Below are positions 39,582 through 47,052 of a DNA stretch of 64,000 nt, piece by piece; position 1 is the stretch's first letter, and each line of letters begins with the position of its first letter. The stretch is from Bradyrhizobium sp. U87765 SZCCT0048. Lineage in GTDB: Bacteria > Pseudomonadota > Alphaproteobacteria > Rhizobiales > Xanthobacteraceae. The stretch covers positions 62,001-126,000 of the forward strand of contig NZ_JAFCMM010000003.1 in assembly GCF_018131225.1 (NCBI RefSeq), in the 5' to 3' direction. The position numbers and the translations under genes are program-made. The notes under the pieces were generated by a model. It had not been told where the DNA came from. It saw only the letters and a list, made by a program, of their open reading frames with translations, and searched no databases.

Positions 39582-42500
39582 TCAGATCGTCTGGACGTCC
39601 ACGACCCCGGGGACCGCCTTGAGCGCACCGGCGATCTGCGGCGACACCTTGAACCGGCCCGGCAGCTTCATGTCGACCTCGGTCTCGAGGTCGAGCATCA
39701 TCACCAGCGTCACCTCGCCGTCGCCATTGCCGGCCCGCGCCGTGGGACGCGAACCCGGCCCCGGCGGCCGCGATGCGGCGGCCGGGGCTGCCTCGGAGGC
39801 AGAAAGACGCTTGGCAATCGACTCCAGCGGCTTGGTATCGCGCACGAACACCCGCAGCGCCATCGAGGTCTTCGCCGCGGCCTGGTCGAGCAGTTCGACA
39901 TTGTTGATGCGCGCGCGCACGTCCTCACCCTGGAGTTCGGCCGCCAGTTGCAGCAGCACCGCGAGGCCCGGCTCCAGCATGTCGCGGAATTGCCCGAGCG
40001 CCTCGGAGAACAGCACCGCCTCGAAGTGGCCGCTGGGATCCGAGAGGCCGATGATGCCCATCTTGTTGCCGGTCTTGGTGCGCCGCTCCATGCGCGACAC
40101 CACCGTGGCGGCGACCTTGCCCGCGGTGCGGCCATTCTTGACCGCCTGGGAGAACTCCGCCCACGATTGCACGTTGAGGCGCTTGAGCACAGTGCGGTAA
40201 TCGTCGAGCGGGTGGCCCGACAGGAAGAAGCCGATGGCGTCGTATTCGCGCTGCAGCCGTTCGGACGGCAGCCACGGCTCGACCCCAGGCAGGATCACGG
40301 ACGGGGCGTCCGCAAGGCCACCGAACATGTCGTTCTGTCCGCTCGTCACGGCCTCGTGGCTGCGCTGGCAGGCCGCGAGGATGGCGTCGGCGCCGCCGAA
40401 CACGCTGGCGCGGTTGGGTTCAAGATCGTCGAACGCGCCGGCTGCGGCGAGACTTTCCAGCACGCGCTTGTTGACGGCGCGCGGACTGACGCGCGCGGCA
40501 AAATCGGCGATCGAGGTGAACGGCTTGTCGCCGCGCGCCTCGACGATCTGCTGCACGGCCTGCGCGCCGACGCCCTTGAGCGCGGCCAGCGCATAGTGGA
40601 TCTTGCCGTCGCGCACGTCGAAATTGACGCCCGAGCGATTGACCGACGGCGGCTCGACCTTGATGTTGAGACGCTGCGCCTCGGCGCGGAATTCCGAGAG
40701 CTTGTCGGTGTTGCTCATTTCGAGCGTCATCGACGCGGCCAGGAATTCGACCGGATAGTGCGCCTTCATGTAGGCGGTCTGGAACGACACGAGCGCGTAG
40801 GCCGCCGCATGGCTCTTGTTGAAGCCGTAGTCGGCGAACTTCGCCAGGAGGTCGAAGATGGTGTCGGCCTGGTCCTTCGGCACGCCGTTCTCGACGGCGC
40901 CGGACACGAAGCGCACGCGCTGCTTGTCCATCTCGGCGCGGATCTTCTTGCCCATGGCGCGGCGCAGCAGGTCGGCTTCGCCGAGCGAGTAGCCCGACAT
41001 CGCCTGCGCGATCTGCATCACCTGTTCCTGGTAGATGATGACGCCGAACGTCTCCTTCAGGATCGGCTCCAGGATGGGGTGCAGGTATTCCGGCTGCTCG
41101 TCGCCATGCTTGCGCGCGCAGTAGGTCGGGATGTTGGCCATCGGGCCCGGCCGGTACAGCGCAACGAGAGCGACGATGTCCTCGAAACGGTCGGGCCGCA
41201 TGTCGATCAGCGCGCGCCGCATGCCCTGGCTTTCAACCTGGAACACGCCGACCACTTCGCCGCGCGCCAGCATGGCGTAGCTCTCGCTATCGTCGATCTT
41301 GAGCTGGCTGAGATCGACGATCTCGCCGCGCTGGCGCAGCAGTTTCACCGCGACGTCGAGCGTGGTCAGCGTCTTCAGGCCGAGGAAGTCGAACTTGACG
41401 AGGCCGGCGGGCTCGACCCACTTCATGTTGAACTGGGTGACCGGCATGTCCGATTTCGGATCGCGGTACATCGGGACCAGTTCGCTCAGCGGGCGGTCGC
41501 CGATGACGATGCCGGCGGCATGGGTCGATGCGTGGCGGTTGAGGCCCTCGAGCTTCTGTGCGATGTCGAAGGCGCGCGCAACCACCGGGTCCTCGTCGCG
41601 CACCGCCTGCAGCTTGGGCTCGCTCTCGATGGCGGCGGCGAGCGTGATCGGCGCGGCCGGGTTCTGCGGCACCAGCTTGGTCAGCTTGTCGACCTGGCCG
41701 TAGGGCATCTGCAGCACGCGGCCGACGTCGCGCAGAACGCCGCGCGCCTGCAGCGTACCGAAGGTGATGATCTGCGCCACCTGCTCGCGGCCGTAGCGCT
41801 CCTGCACATAGCGGATCACCTCGTCGCGGCGATCCTGACAGAAGTCGATGTCGAAGTCCGGCATCGACACGCGCTCGGGATTGAGGAAGCGCTCGAACAG
41901 CAGCGCGAACCGCATCGGATCGAGGTCGGTGATGGTGAGCGCATAGGCGACCAGCGAGCCTGCGCCCGAGCCGCGGCCCGGTCCGACCGGAATGCCCTGC
42001 GACTTCGCCCACTTGATGAAGTCCGACACGATCAGGAAGTAGCCGGAGTAGTTCATGCGGGTGATGACGTCGAGCTCGAAGTTGAGCCGCTTGGTGTAGT
42101 CCTCCTCCACCAGACCCGGCGCCATGCCGTGCGCGGCAAGACGGGCCGCGAGTCCCTCCTCCGCCTGCCGCCGCACTTCGGCGTTCTCTTCCGCCGCAGC
42201 GTCGCCGCCACTGCTGGCGCCGACCGTGAAGCGCGGCAGAATGGGCTTGCGGGTCAGCGGCCGGTAGGCGCAGCGCTCGGCGATCTCCACCGTTGACGCC
42301 AGCGCCTCGGGAAGGTCTGCGAACAGCACCGCCATCTCGGCGCGCGTCTTGAAACGATGGTCCGGCGTCAGCTGATCGCGCTCGGCCTCGGCGATCAGCC
42401 GGCCGCCGGCAATGCACAGCAGCGCATCATGGGCTTCGTAGTCGTCGGCGCTGGCGAAATACGGCTCGTTGGTCGCGACCAGCGGCAGGCCCTTGTCATA

Positions 42501-43091
42501 GGCGATGTCGATCAGCGTCGGCTCGGCCCGGCGCTCCTTGTCGAGGCCATGACGCTGCAGCTCGACATAGAGACGGTCGCCGAACAGCTCGGCAAGGCGT
42601 TCGCAGCGCGCCAGCGCCAGCCCCGCCTGGTCGGCGGCGATGGCCTGGGAGATCGGGCCGTCGGGACCGCCGGTCAGCACGATCAGCCCTTCGGTCTCGC
42701 CGTGCAGCCAGTCGAACTTGATGTGCGGGGCGTGATTGACCGGCGTCTCCAGGAAGGCCCGCGAGTTCAGCCGCATCAGGCTGCGATAGCCGGCCTCACG
42801 CGCCGCCAGCAGCACCAGGCGACCATGACTGTTCGCGAGCACGCTGCGCGAGGTCGGCTCGACGTCGCCGAAGTCGATCGCGAGTGCGCAGCCGACGATC
42901 GGCTGGATGCCCGACCCGGCCATCTTGTCGGAAAATTCCAGCGCACCGAACATGTTGTCGGTGTCGGTAAGCGCCAGCGCCGGCTGGTGGTCGGCCTTCG
43001 CCAGTTCCGCGAGCTTGGCGATCTTCATTGCCCCGCGGAGCAGCGAATAGGCGGAATTGACGTGGAGATGGACGAAACCGGCAGAGGCCAT
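39582..43091 (-). CDS. dnaE: DNA polymerase III alpha subunit (replicative, DnaE1 type)
   Basis: A 1169-residue replicative polymerase. The N-terminal PHP domain (FVHLHVNSAYSLLRGAMK) has lost a metal ligand: ALTDTDNMFG has Thr where active PHP domains have His, so proofreading should come from a separate epsilon subunit. The palm has PVGPGRGSGAGSLVAYALT and the catalytic Asp pair in MPDFDIDFCQDRRDEVI. A C-terminal OB-fold region follows, and the protein ends VPGVVDVQTI. Length and PHP features suit DnaE1; an SOS promoter lies upstream of the small gene at 43276. Confidence 0.97.
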   Translation of the reverse strand: MASAGFVHLHVNSAYSLLRGAMKIAKLAELAKADHQPALALTDTDNMFGALEFSDKMAGSGIQPIVGCALAIDFGDVEPTSRSVLANSHGRLVLLAAREAGYRSLMRLNSRAFLETPVNHAPHIKFDWLHGETEGLIVLTGGPDGPISQAIAADQAGLALARCERLAELFGDRLYVELQRHGLDKERRAEPTLIDIAYDKGLPLVATNEPYFASADDYEAHDALLCIAGGRLIAEAERDQLTPDHRFKTRAEMAVLFADLPEALASTVEIAERCAYRPLTRKPILPRFTVGASSGGDAAAEENAEVRRQAEEGLAARLAAHGMAPGLVEEDYTKRLNFELDVITRMNYSGYFLIVSDFIKWAKSQGIPVGPGRGSGAGSLVAYALTITDLDPMRFALLFERFLNPERVSMPDFDIDFCQDRRDEVIRYVQERYGREQVAQIITFGTLQARGVLRDVGRVLQMPYGQVDKLTKLVPQNPAAPITLAAAIESEPKLQAVRDEDPVVARAFDIAQKLEGLNRHASTHAAGIVIGDRPLSELVPMYRDPKSDMPVTQFNMKWVEPAGLVKFDFLGLKTLTTLDVAVKLLRQRGEIVDLSQLKIDDSESYAMLARGEVVGVFQVESQGMRRALIDMRPDRFEDIVALVALYRPGPMANIPTYCARKHGDEQPEYLHPILEPILKETFGVIIYQEQVMQIAQAMSGYSLGEADLLRRAMGKKIRAEMDKQRVRFVSGAVENGVPKDQADTIFDLLAKFADYGFNKSHAAAYALVSFQTAYMKAHYPVEFLAASMTLEMSNTDKLSEFRAEAQRLNIKVEPPSVNRSGVNFDVRDGKIHYALAALKGVGAQAVQQIVEARGDKPFTSIADFAARVSPRAVNKRVLESLAAAGAFDDLEPNRASVFGGADAILAACQRSHEAVTSGQNDMFGGLADAPSVILPGVEPWLPSERLQREYDAIGFFLSGHPLDDYRTVLKRLNVQSWAEFSQAVKNGRTAGKVAATVVSRMERRTKTGNKMGIIGLSDPSGHFEAVLFSEALGQFRDMLEPGLAVLLQLAAELQGEDVRARINNVELLDQAAAKTSMALRVFVRDTKPLESIAKRLSASEAAPAAASRPPGPGSRPTARAGNGDGEVTLVMMLDLETEVDMKLPGRFKVSPQIAGALKAVPGVVDVQTI

Positions 43092-43275
43092 GGGAACTGT
43101 GATCAGTTGGAGAACGTCCCCGCGGGGGACCGGCCGTACGGCGAACGTCCGGCCCGCGATCGATCGCAGGCGGTGTTGTGCCGACTCGGCGACCGATCGT
43201 GAAGTCTCGACGTCCAGCTGTCCACGGCCGATCGCGGCAGCGGCCGTCCGATCCCCCTCAATCCTCGACGGCGGC

Positions 43276-43374
43276 TCAGAGCTGCGGCAGCACCTGGGCC
43301 CAGATCGCGACCATTCCCACGAACAGAACGATCGACGTCAGCGCGGCGGCTTCCTCGACAAATGTTCTCAACAT
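43276..43374 (-). CDS. 32-residue single-pass membrane peptide under SOS control (SidA-like in kind)
   Basis: ATG at 43374 opens a 32-codon frame: MLRTFVEEAAALTSIVLF at the start, a hydrophobic stretch at about residues 11-27, and the end AIWAQVLPQL. A Shine-Dalgarno-like AAGAGG lies 7 bases before the ATG. Upstream, a CTTGAC-N17-AACAAT promoter is overlaid by two exact LexA operators (43434-43466), so expression should rise on DNA damage. In Caulobacter the SOS-induced SidA, a 29-residue inner-membrane peptide, blocks division through FtsW/FtsN; this gene has the same size class, topology and control. Homology to SidA is not shown. dnaE starts 184 bases downstream. Confidence 0.75.
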   Translation of the reverse strand: MLRTFVEEAAALTSIVLFVGMVAIWAQVLPQL

Positions 43375-43694
43375 GACGGACCTCTTTGATCTGATCTCTA
43401 ACGCTCGTCCCCGACCGCCCCACTGGCCATCAAGAACATATGAGGAACATTGTTCTCTTTTTGTTCAAAGAGTCAAGCGGCCACCACAACCAGTCCCGCT
43501 CAGGCCCCGACAGTGGTTAACGGCCGGGCTGGACGCGCGCATTGGAACCAGCGAGCAACCCTGGCAGGCAGCCCTTCGGGCAGCACGGGAAGCAGTGTTG
43601 AGGATGCAGCCTTGAGGATGCAGCCTTGAGTATGCAGCCTTGGGAAAGCCGTCTTGGGGAAGCCGTCTTGGGGACGCAGCCCTGGGAGGCGCGA
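43375..43694. other. Intergenic region holding the double LexA operator and a 14-bp minisatellite
   Basis: This gap separates two minus-strand small genes. It holds the SOS promoter (43434-43477) and, further right, a tandem 14-bp repeat (43598-43695). Open frames crossing the repeat are repeat products in shifted frames and are not taken as genes. Confidence 0.6.
43434..43477 (-). promoter_or_regulatory. SOS promoter with two adjacent LexA operators
   Basis: GAAC-ATATGAG-GAAC (43434-43448) and GTTC-TCTTTTT-GTTC (43452-43466) are two exact alphaproteobacterial LexA boxes in opposite orientation, 3 bases apart. On the minus strand -35 CTTGAC (43472-43477) and -10 AACAAT (43449-43454) are 17 bases apart. 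One box fills the spacer and part of the -10, the other lies just past the -10, which implies tight repression. The promoter points to the 32-codon gene. Confidence 0.88.
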
Positions 43695-43695
43695 C
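43598..43695. repeat. 14-bp tandem repeat (minisatellite), six units plus a degenerate seventh
   Basis: Units begin at 43598, 43612, 43626, 43640, 43654 and 43668. The first two are identical (TTGAGGATGCAGCC), the third differs by one base, units four and five read TTGGGAAAGCCGTC and TTGGGGAAGCCGTC, and the sixth is TTGGGGACGCAGCC. A seventh, weaker copy runs into the stop codon of the next gene. The unit is not a multiple of three. Confidence 0.85.
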
Positions 43696-43883
43696 TAGCG
43701 GCGGTCCTGCGGCAGCAGCACGCCACAGACCAGCGCCAGCCCGAGGAACATCGCTCCCTCCAGCGCATCGCGCCGGATCAGGTGATCGGAAATCCCGAAG
43801 GCGTCGTGGGCGAGAAAGCCGACGAACACCGCGCAGCACAGCGCCGTGGCTGCAAACATCATGACGTGAAATGAGCGTCCCAT
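43695..43883 (-). CDS. Small two-segment membrane protein, unknown function
   Basis: A 62-residue frame beginning MGRSFHVMMFAATALCCAVF, with two hydrophobic segments (about residues 7-26 and 44-58) joined by a polar HDAFGISDHLIRRDALEG loop, and ending LPQDRR. No family was recognised. The ATG at 43883 gives a compact membrane protein, whereas longer starts add Arg-rich sequence. The stop touches the end of the 14-bp repeat array. Coding status is inferred from composition only. Confidence 0.55.
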   Translation of the reverse strand: MGRSFHVMMFAATALCCAVFVGFLAHDAFGISDHLIRRDALEGAMFLGLALVCGVLLPQDRR

Positions 43884-44104
43884 CCGCCCAATATGTCGCA
43901 GGCAACGATCACCGCAAGTCCGAAATGCCGCAACGCCATCGCCAACACACCGCCAATTGAACGAAAGCGGCGGTCGCCGGCACAAATCTGCGGGGCGAGC
44001 GTTGCTCCCATCGCTCCCCGCGCAAACGTGTCTTGACGCGGATCGGCGGGAGCGGCTTGGTGAAATGGACAGTTCGAAGCGCCGCGAGTCGGCAGGAGGT
44101 TGAA

Positions 44105-44392
44105 ATGCGTAGCATTGTGTTGGGCGCGATGTCCGCCCTCGCCGTCGGGATCGGTGCAAGTCTGATGGCCGCTACGCCGGCCGCCGCAGGCAGCTATCCG
44201 GTATGCCAGTTCGGCCCATACGAGCGGATGGACTGCCGCTACAGCAATTTCAGCCAGTGCGCCGCCTCTGCCTCGGGTCTGGGCGCGACCTGTCTTGCCA
44301 ACCCGGCCTATGCCGGCCGCGCCGCCTATGTTGACGAGCCCGCGCCCCGTCCGCGCGGCAAGCGCAAGCACTGGTATCGCGAGTACTACTAA
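44105..44392 (+). CDS. DUF3551 family small secreted protein (copy 1)
   Basis: A 95-residue protein with a signal peptide (MRSIVLGAMSALAVGIGASL to ATPAAA). The mature part has the Cys-containing pattern YPVCQFGPYERMDCRYSNFSQCAASASGLGATC, as in the DUF3551 family common in Bradyrhizobium and relatives. It ends in a basic-aromatic tail (KRKHWYREYY). The ATG 44105 follows an AGGAGG-type ribosome site. A paralogue follows 23 bases downstream. Function unknown; probably periplasmic. Confidence 0.85.
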   Translation: MRSIVLGAMSALAVGIGASLMAATPAAAGSYPVCQFGPYERMDCRYSNFSQCAASASGLGATCLANPAYAGRAAYVDEPAPRPRGKRKHWYREYY

Positions 44393-44415
44393 GCCGATAG
44401 CCGGGAGGTCACCCG

Positions 44416-44718
44416 ATGCGCGCGATGGTGTGGGCCGCATCCGCGGCCGTCGTGTTCGGCGGCGCACTCGGTGCGATGCCGGCCGCGGCACAGCCGGCGG
44501 TCTATCCCATCTGCCTGCACTGGCGTGACGACCTCGTGAGCTGCCGCTTCGTCTCGATGGCGCAGTGCAATGCCAGCGCGTCCGGCATCGGCGCGACCTG
44601 TCTCTACAATCCCGCCTATCCATTCGGTGCGCGCGGCATCGCCGGCCCCGCCGCCGATCCTTTCGACGACGGCCCGCCGCCGCCGCGGCGGCGTCACCGG
44701 TCCCGCCGCCACGACTGA
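44416..44718 (+). CDS. DUF3551 family small secreted protein (copy 2)
   Basis: A 100-residue paralogue of the preceding gene with a signal peptide (MRAMVWAASAAVVFGGALGA to PAAAQ) and the same core (YPICLHWRDDLVSCRFVSMAQCNASASGIGATC). The Cys positions match those of copy 1. The tail differs: Pro-rich, then Arg/His-rich (PPPPRRRHRSRRHD). The short spacing suggests one transcript. Confidence 0.85.
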   Translation: MRAMVWAASAAVVFGGALGAMPAAAQPAVYPICLHWRDDLVSCRFVSMAQCNASASGIGATCLYNPAYPFGARGIAGPAADPFDDGPPPPRRRHRSRRHD

Positions 44719-44831
44719 TCCGTGCCCCGTCCCGAATGCTGATCGCGGCCGGGTGCAGCATCCCAACGCGAGCTTGGCACCATCGAGAACGGCAAGCGCC
44801 GCGTCGCCCTGTTGGTATGCCGGCCGATTAG

Positions 44832-44853
44832 CCGCTGAGCGATCGCTATCGCC
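44832..44853 (-). pseudogene. Remnant of the lolD 5' end after the lolC copy
   Basis: Just past the stop of the lolC copy at 44854, the minus strand reads GGGCG, three bases, then GCGATCGCTCAGCGG. After the other lolC copy the matching DNA is GGGCGGCTGCGATGGCTCAGGGG, where ATGGCTCAG is the start of lolD. Here the ATG has become ATC and similarity soon ends. It marks one edge of the duplicated block. Confidence 0.55.
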
Positions 44854-46134
44854 CTATCCGTACCGAAGCGCCTCGACGGGATCGAGCCGCGACGCGCGCC
44901 ACGACGGATACAGCGTCGCCAGGAGCGACAGCGTCAGCGCCATGATCACCACCGCCGCAGTCTCCGCCACGTCGACTTCGGCGGGCATCTTGGACAGGAA
45001 ATAGAGGTCGGACGGAAACAGCTGGGTGTTGGTCAGCCACGACAGGAATTGGCGGATCGCCTCGATGTTGTTGCAGATCACGAGGCCGACGAGGAGGCCG
45101 GCCACCGTGCCCGCCACGCCGATCGCCGCGCCCGTAATCAGGAACACCCGCATCACCGCCCCCTGCGACGCCCCCATGGTGCGCAGGATGGCAATGTCGC
45201 TGCCCTTGTCCTTCACCAGCATGATCAGGCCGGACACGATGTTCAGCGCCGCGACCAGCACGATCAGGGTCAAGATCAGGAACATGACATTGCGCTGAAC
45301 CTCCAGCGCATTGAAGAACGTGGCGTTACGACTGCGCCAGTCGATGAGATAGATCGGGCGCCCCGCGGCCTCGATCACCGCCTTGCGATAGGCTTCGACC
45401 TTGTCGGGGTTGTCGGTATAGATCTCGATCGCAGTGACGTCGTTGTTGCGGTTGAAATAAGCCTGCGCTTCCGTGAGCGGCATGAAGACGAACGTGGCGT
45501 CGTACTCGGACATGCCGACCTCGAACACCGCGGCGACCTTGTAGGGCTTGATCCGCGGCGTCATTCCCATCGGCGTTACTGCGCCGCGCGGCGCCACCAG
45601 GGTGATGCTGTCGCCGGCGCGCACAGAGAGCTGGTCTGCGAGCCTGCTCCCGATGGCGATGCCCTGCCCGTCGTCGAACCCTTCAAGGGTGCCCTGCCTG
45701 ATGTTCTCCGCGACCGCGGTGACGTTGCCAAGGTCGCCTGCGCGAATGCCGCGTACGAACACACCATTCGCGCGAGAGGGCGAGGATGCCAGCGCCTGGC
45801 CATCGACCACCGGCGCAGCGAGGCGAATGCCGTTCACGGCGCTGATCCGCTCGGCAACCTCCTTCCAGTCGGTCAACGGCGCGGCCTGCGGCTGGACCGC
45901 AATATGGCCGTTGAGGCCGAGGATCTTGTCCAGCAGCTCCGTCCGAAAGCCGTTCATCACTGCCATGACGATGATCAGCGTGGCGACGCCGAGCATGATG
46001 CCGAGGAAGGAGAACCCGGCAATGACCGAGATGAATCCTTCCTTGCGACGCGCCCGCAGATAGCGCATCGACAGCATCCACTCGAAGGCGGCGAAGGGAA
46101 TGGTTCGGACTGGCTCACTCATCGGCGCATCCAT
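44854..46134 (-). CDS. lolC: Lipoprotein-releasing ABC transporter permease, second copy
   Basis: A 426-residue permease with an N-terminal membrane segment near GFSFLGIMLGVATLIIVMAVM, a large periplasmic domain, and three C-terminal segments, ending YPSWRASRLDPVEALRYG. It is aligned without gaps to the copy at 47053-48333 at roughly 90 % identity by eye; differences concentrate in the periplasmic domain (residues about 60-180) and the last 60 residues. LolC-type permeases with LolD extract lipoproteins from the inner membrane for passage to LolA. The frame is intact. With two permeases, a LolCE-like heterodimer is possible. Confidence 0.9.
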   Translation of the reverse strand: MDAPMSEPVRTIPFAAFEWMLSMRYLRARRKEGFISVIAGFSFLGIMLGVATLIIVMAVMNGFRTELLDKILGLNGHIAVQPQAAPLTDWKEVAERISAVNGIRLAAPVVDGQALASSPSRANGVFVRGIRAGDLGNVTAVAENIRQGTLEGFDDGQGIAIGSRLADQLSVRAGDSITLVAPRGAVTPMGMTPRIKPYKVAAVFEVGMSEYDATFVFMPLTEAQAYFNRNNDVTAIEIYTDNPDKVEAYRKAVIEAAGRPIYLIDWRSRNATFFNALEVQRNVMFLILTLIVLVAALNIVSGLIMLVKDKGSDIAILRTMGASQGAVMRVFLITGAAIGVAGTVAGLLVGLVICNNIEAIRQFLSWLTNTQLFPSDLYFLSKMPAEVDVAETAAVVIMALTLSLLATLYPSWRASRLDPVEALRYG

Positions 46135-46206
46135 CGCACGGATCTCACACGATTGGGGCCAATTCTGGCCGCTGCTCCGCGGCGCTGCGCGTGACGCGCA
46201 AACAAC

Positions 46207-46262
46207 TCATACGCGCAGCCGCACCATGACGTCGGCGGCGTCCGCAGCTCACGCACGTCGCC
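46207..46262 (-). pseudogene. Degenerate remnant of the proS 3' end
   Basis: Read on the minus strand with one frameshift, this segment gives VRELRTP then DVMVRLRV and a TGA stop. The end of the intact proS encodes RELLTPDDVIARLTA and a TGA. It precedes the lolC copy at 46134 with similar spacing (about 72 bases) to that of the intact proS and its lolC. It is taken as the leftover of a tandem duplication. Confidence 0.7.
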
Positions 46263-46340
46263 ATGACCGAGCGGATCGTTCCCGCAATCAATCTGACGGT
46301 ATTTTCCGAAGGCCGCCGGCACGACCGCCCGGCCGCGCGC

Positions 46341-47042
46341 CTACTCGAGTTCGACGACGTGGCCGTCCTGCAGCGATACCCGGCGGTCCATGCGCCCGGC
46401 CAGCTCCATGTTGTGGGTGGCGATCAGCATCGACACCCGCGTCGCCTTCACCAGCTGCATCAGCGCATGGAAGACATGGTCGGCGGTGTGCGGATCGAGG
46501 TTGCCGGTCGGCTCGTCGGCAAACAGCACCCGCGGCGCGTTGGCGACCGCACGGGCGATCGCGACACGCTGCTGCTCACCGCCGGACAATTCCGCCGGGC
46601 GGTGGGTGATGCGCTCGCCGAGCCCGAGATACGCCAGGATCTCCTTGGCGCGGTTGACGGTCTCGCTCCGCTTCAGGCCGCGGATCATCTGCGGCAGCAT
46701 GACGTTCTCGAGCGCCGTGAATTCCGGTAGCAGCCGGTGCGACTGGTAGACGAAGCCGATCTCGGTGCGGCGCAACTGGGTGCGGTCGGCGTCCGACAGC
46801 GTCGAGGTGGCGTTGCCGCCGACATAGACCTCGCCCTCATCCGGGCTTTCGAGCAGCCCCGCGATATGCAGCAACGTCGACTTGCCCGAACCGGACGGCG
46901 CGACCAGCGCCACCGACTGGCCCGGCCACAGCGCCAGCTTAGCGCCGTCGAGAATGGTGAGCACCGACTCGCCCTGCCGGTATTGCCGGCGGATGTCGTG
47001 CAGATAAATCACCGGTGCGTCGTGTTCGTCCCCCTGAGCCAT
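46341..47042 (-). CDS. lolD: Lipoprotein-releasing system ATP-binding protein LolD
   Basis: A 233-residue ABC ATPase. Walker A is VAPSGSGKSTLLHIAG, the Q-loop region is GFVYQSHRLLPEFTALENVMLP, the signature is LSGGEQQRVAIARA and Walker B is VLFADEPTGNLD, followed by the H-loop IATHNMELA. It begins 10 bases after the stop of the lolC at 47053, with no lolE. ATP hydrolysis drives lipoprotein release at the inner membrane. Confidence 0.97.
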   Translation of the reverse strand: MAQGDEHDAPVIYLHDIRRQYRQGESVLTILDGAKLALWPGQSVALVAPSGSGKSTLLHIAGLLESPDEGEVYVGGNATSTLSDADRTQLRRTEIGFVYQSHRLLPEFTALENVMLPQMIRGLKRSETVNRAKEILAYLGLGERITHRPAELSGGEQQRVAIARAVANAPRVLFADEPTGNLDPHTADHVFHALMQLVKATRVSMLIATHNMELAGRMDRRVSLQDGHVVELE

Positions 47043-47052
47043 CGCAGCCGCC

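Noticed and set aside
39582..43091. dnaE as the SOS mutagenesis polymerase DnaE2
   Set aside because: Length, intact C-terminal region and lack of imuA/imuB neighbours fit replicative DnaE1.
43092..43275. A further LexA box just before dnaE
   Set aside because: GTTCTCCAACTGATC resembles half of an operator but the second half is GATC, not GTTC.
43103..43423. 106-codon minus-strand frame overlapping the SOS peptide
   Set aside because: It is in another frame, Arg/Ser-rich and without similarity; the 32-codon frame has the ribosome site and a credible membrane helix.
43598..43695. CRISPR array
   Set aside because: The 14-bp units are contiguous with no spacers and there are no cas genes.
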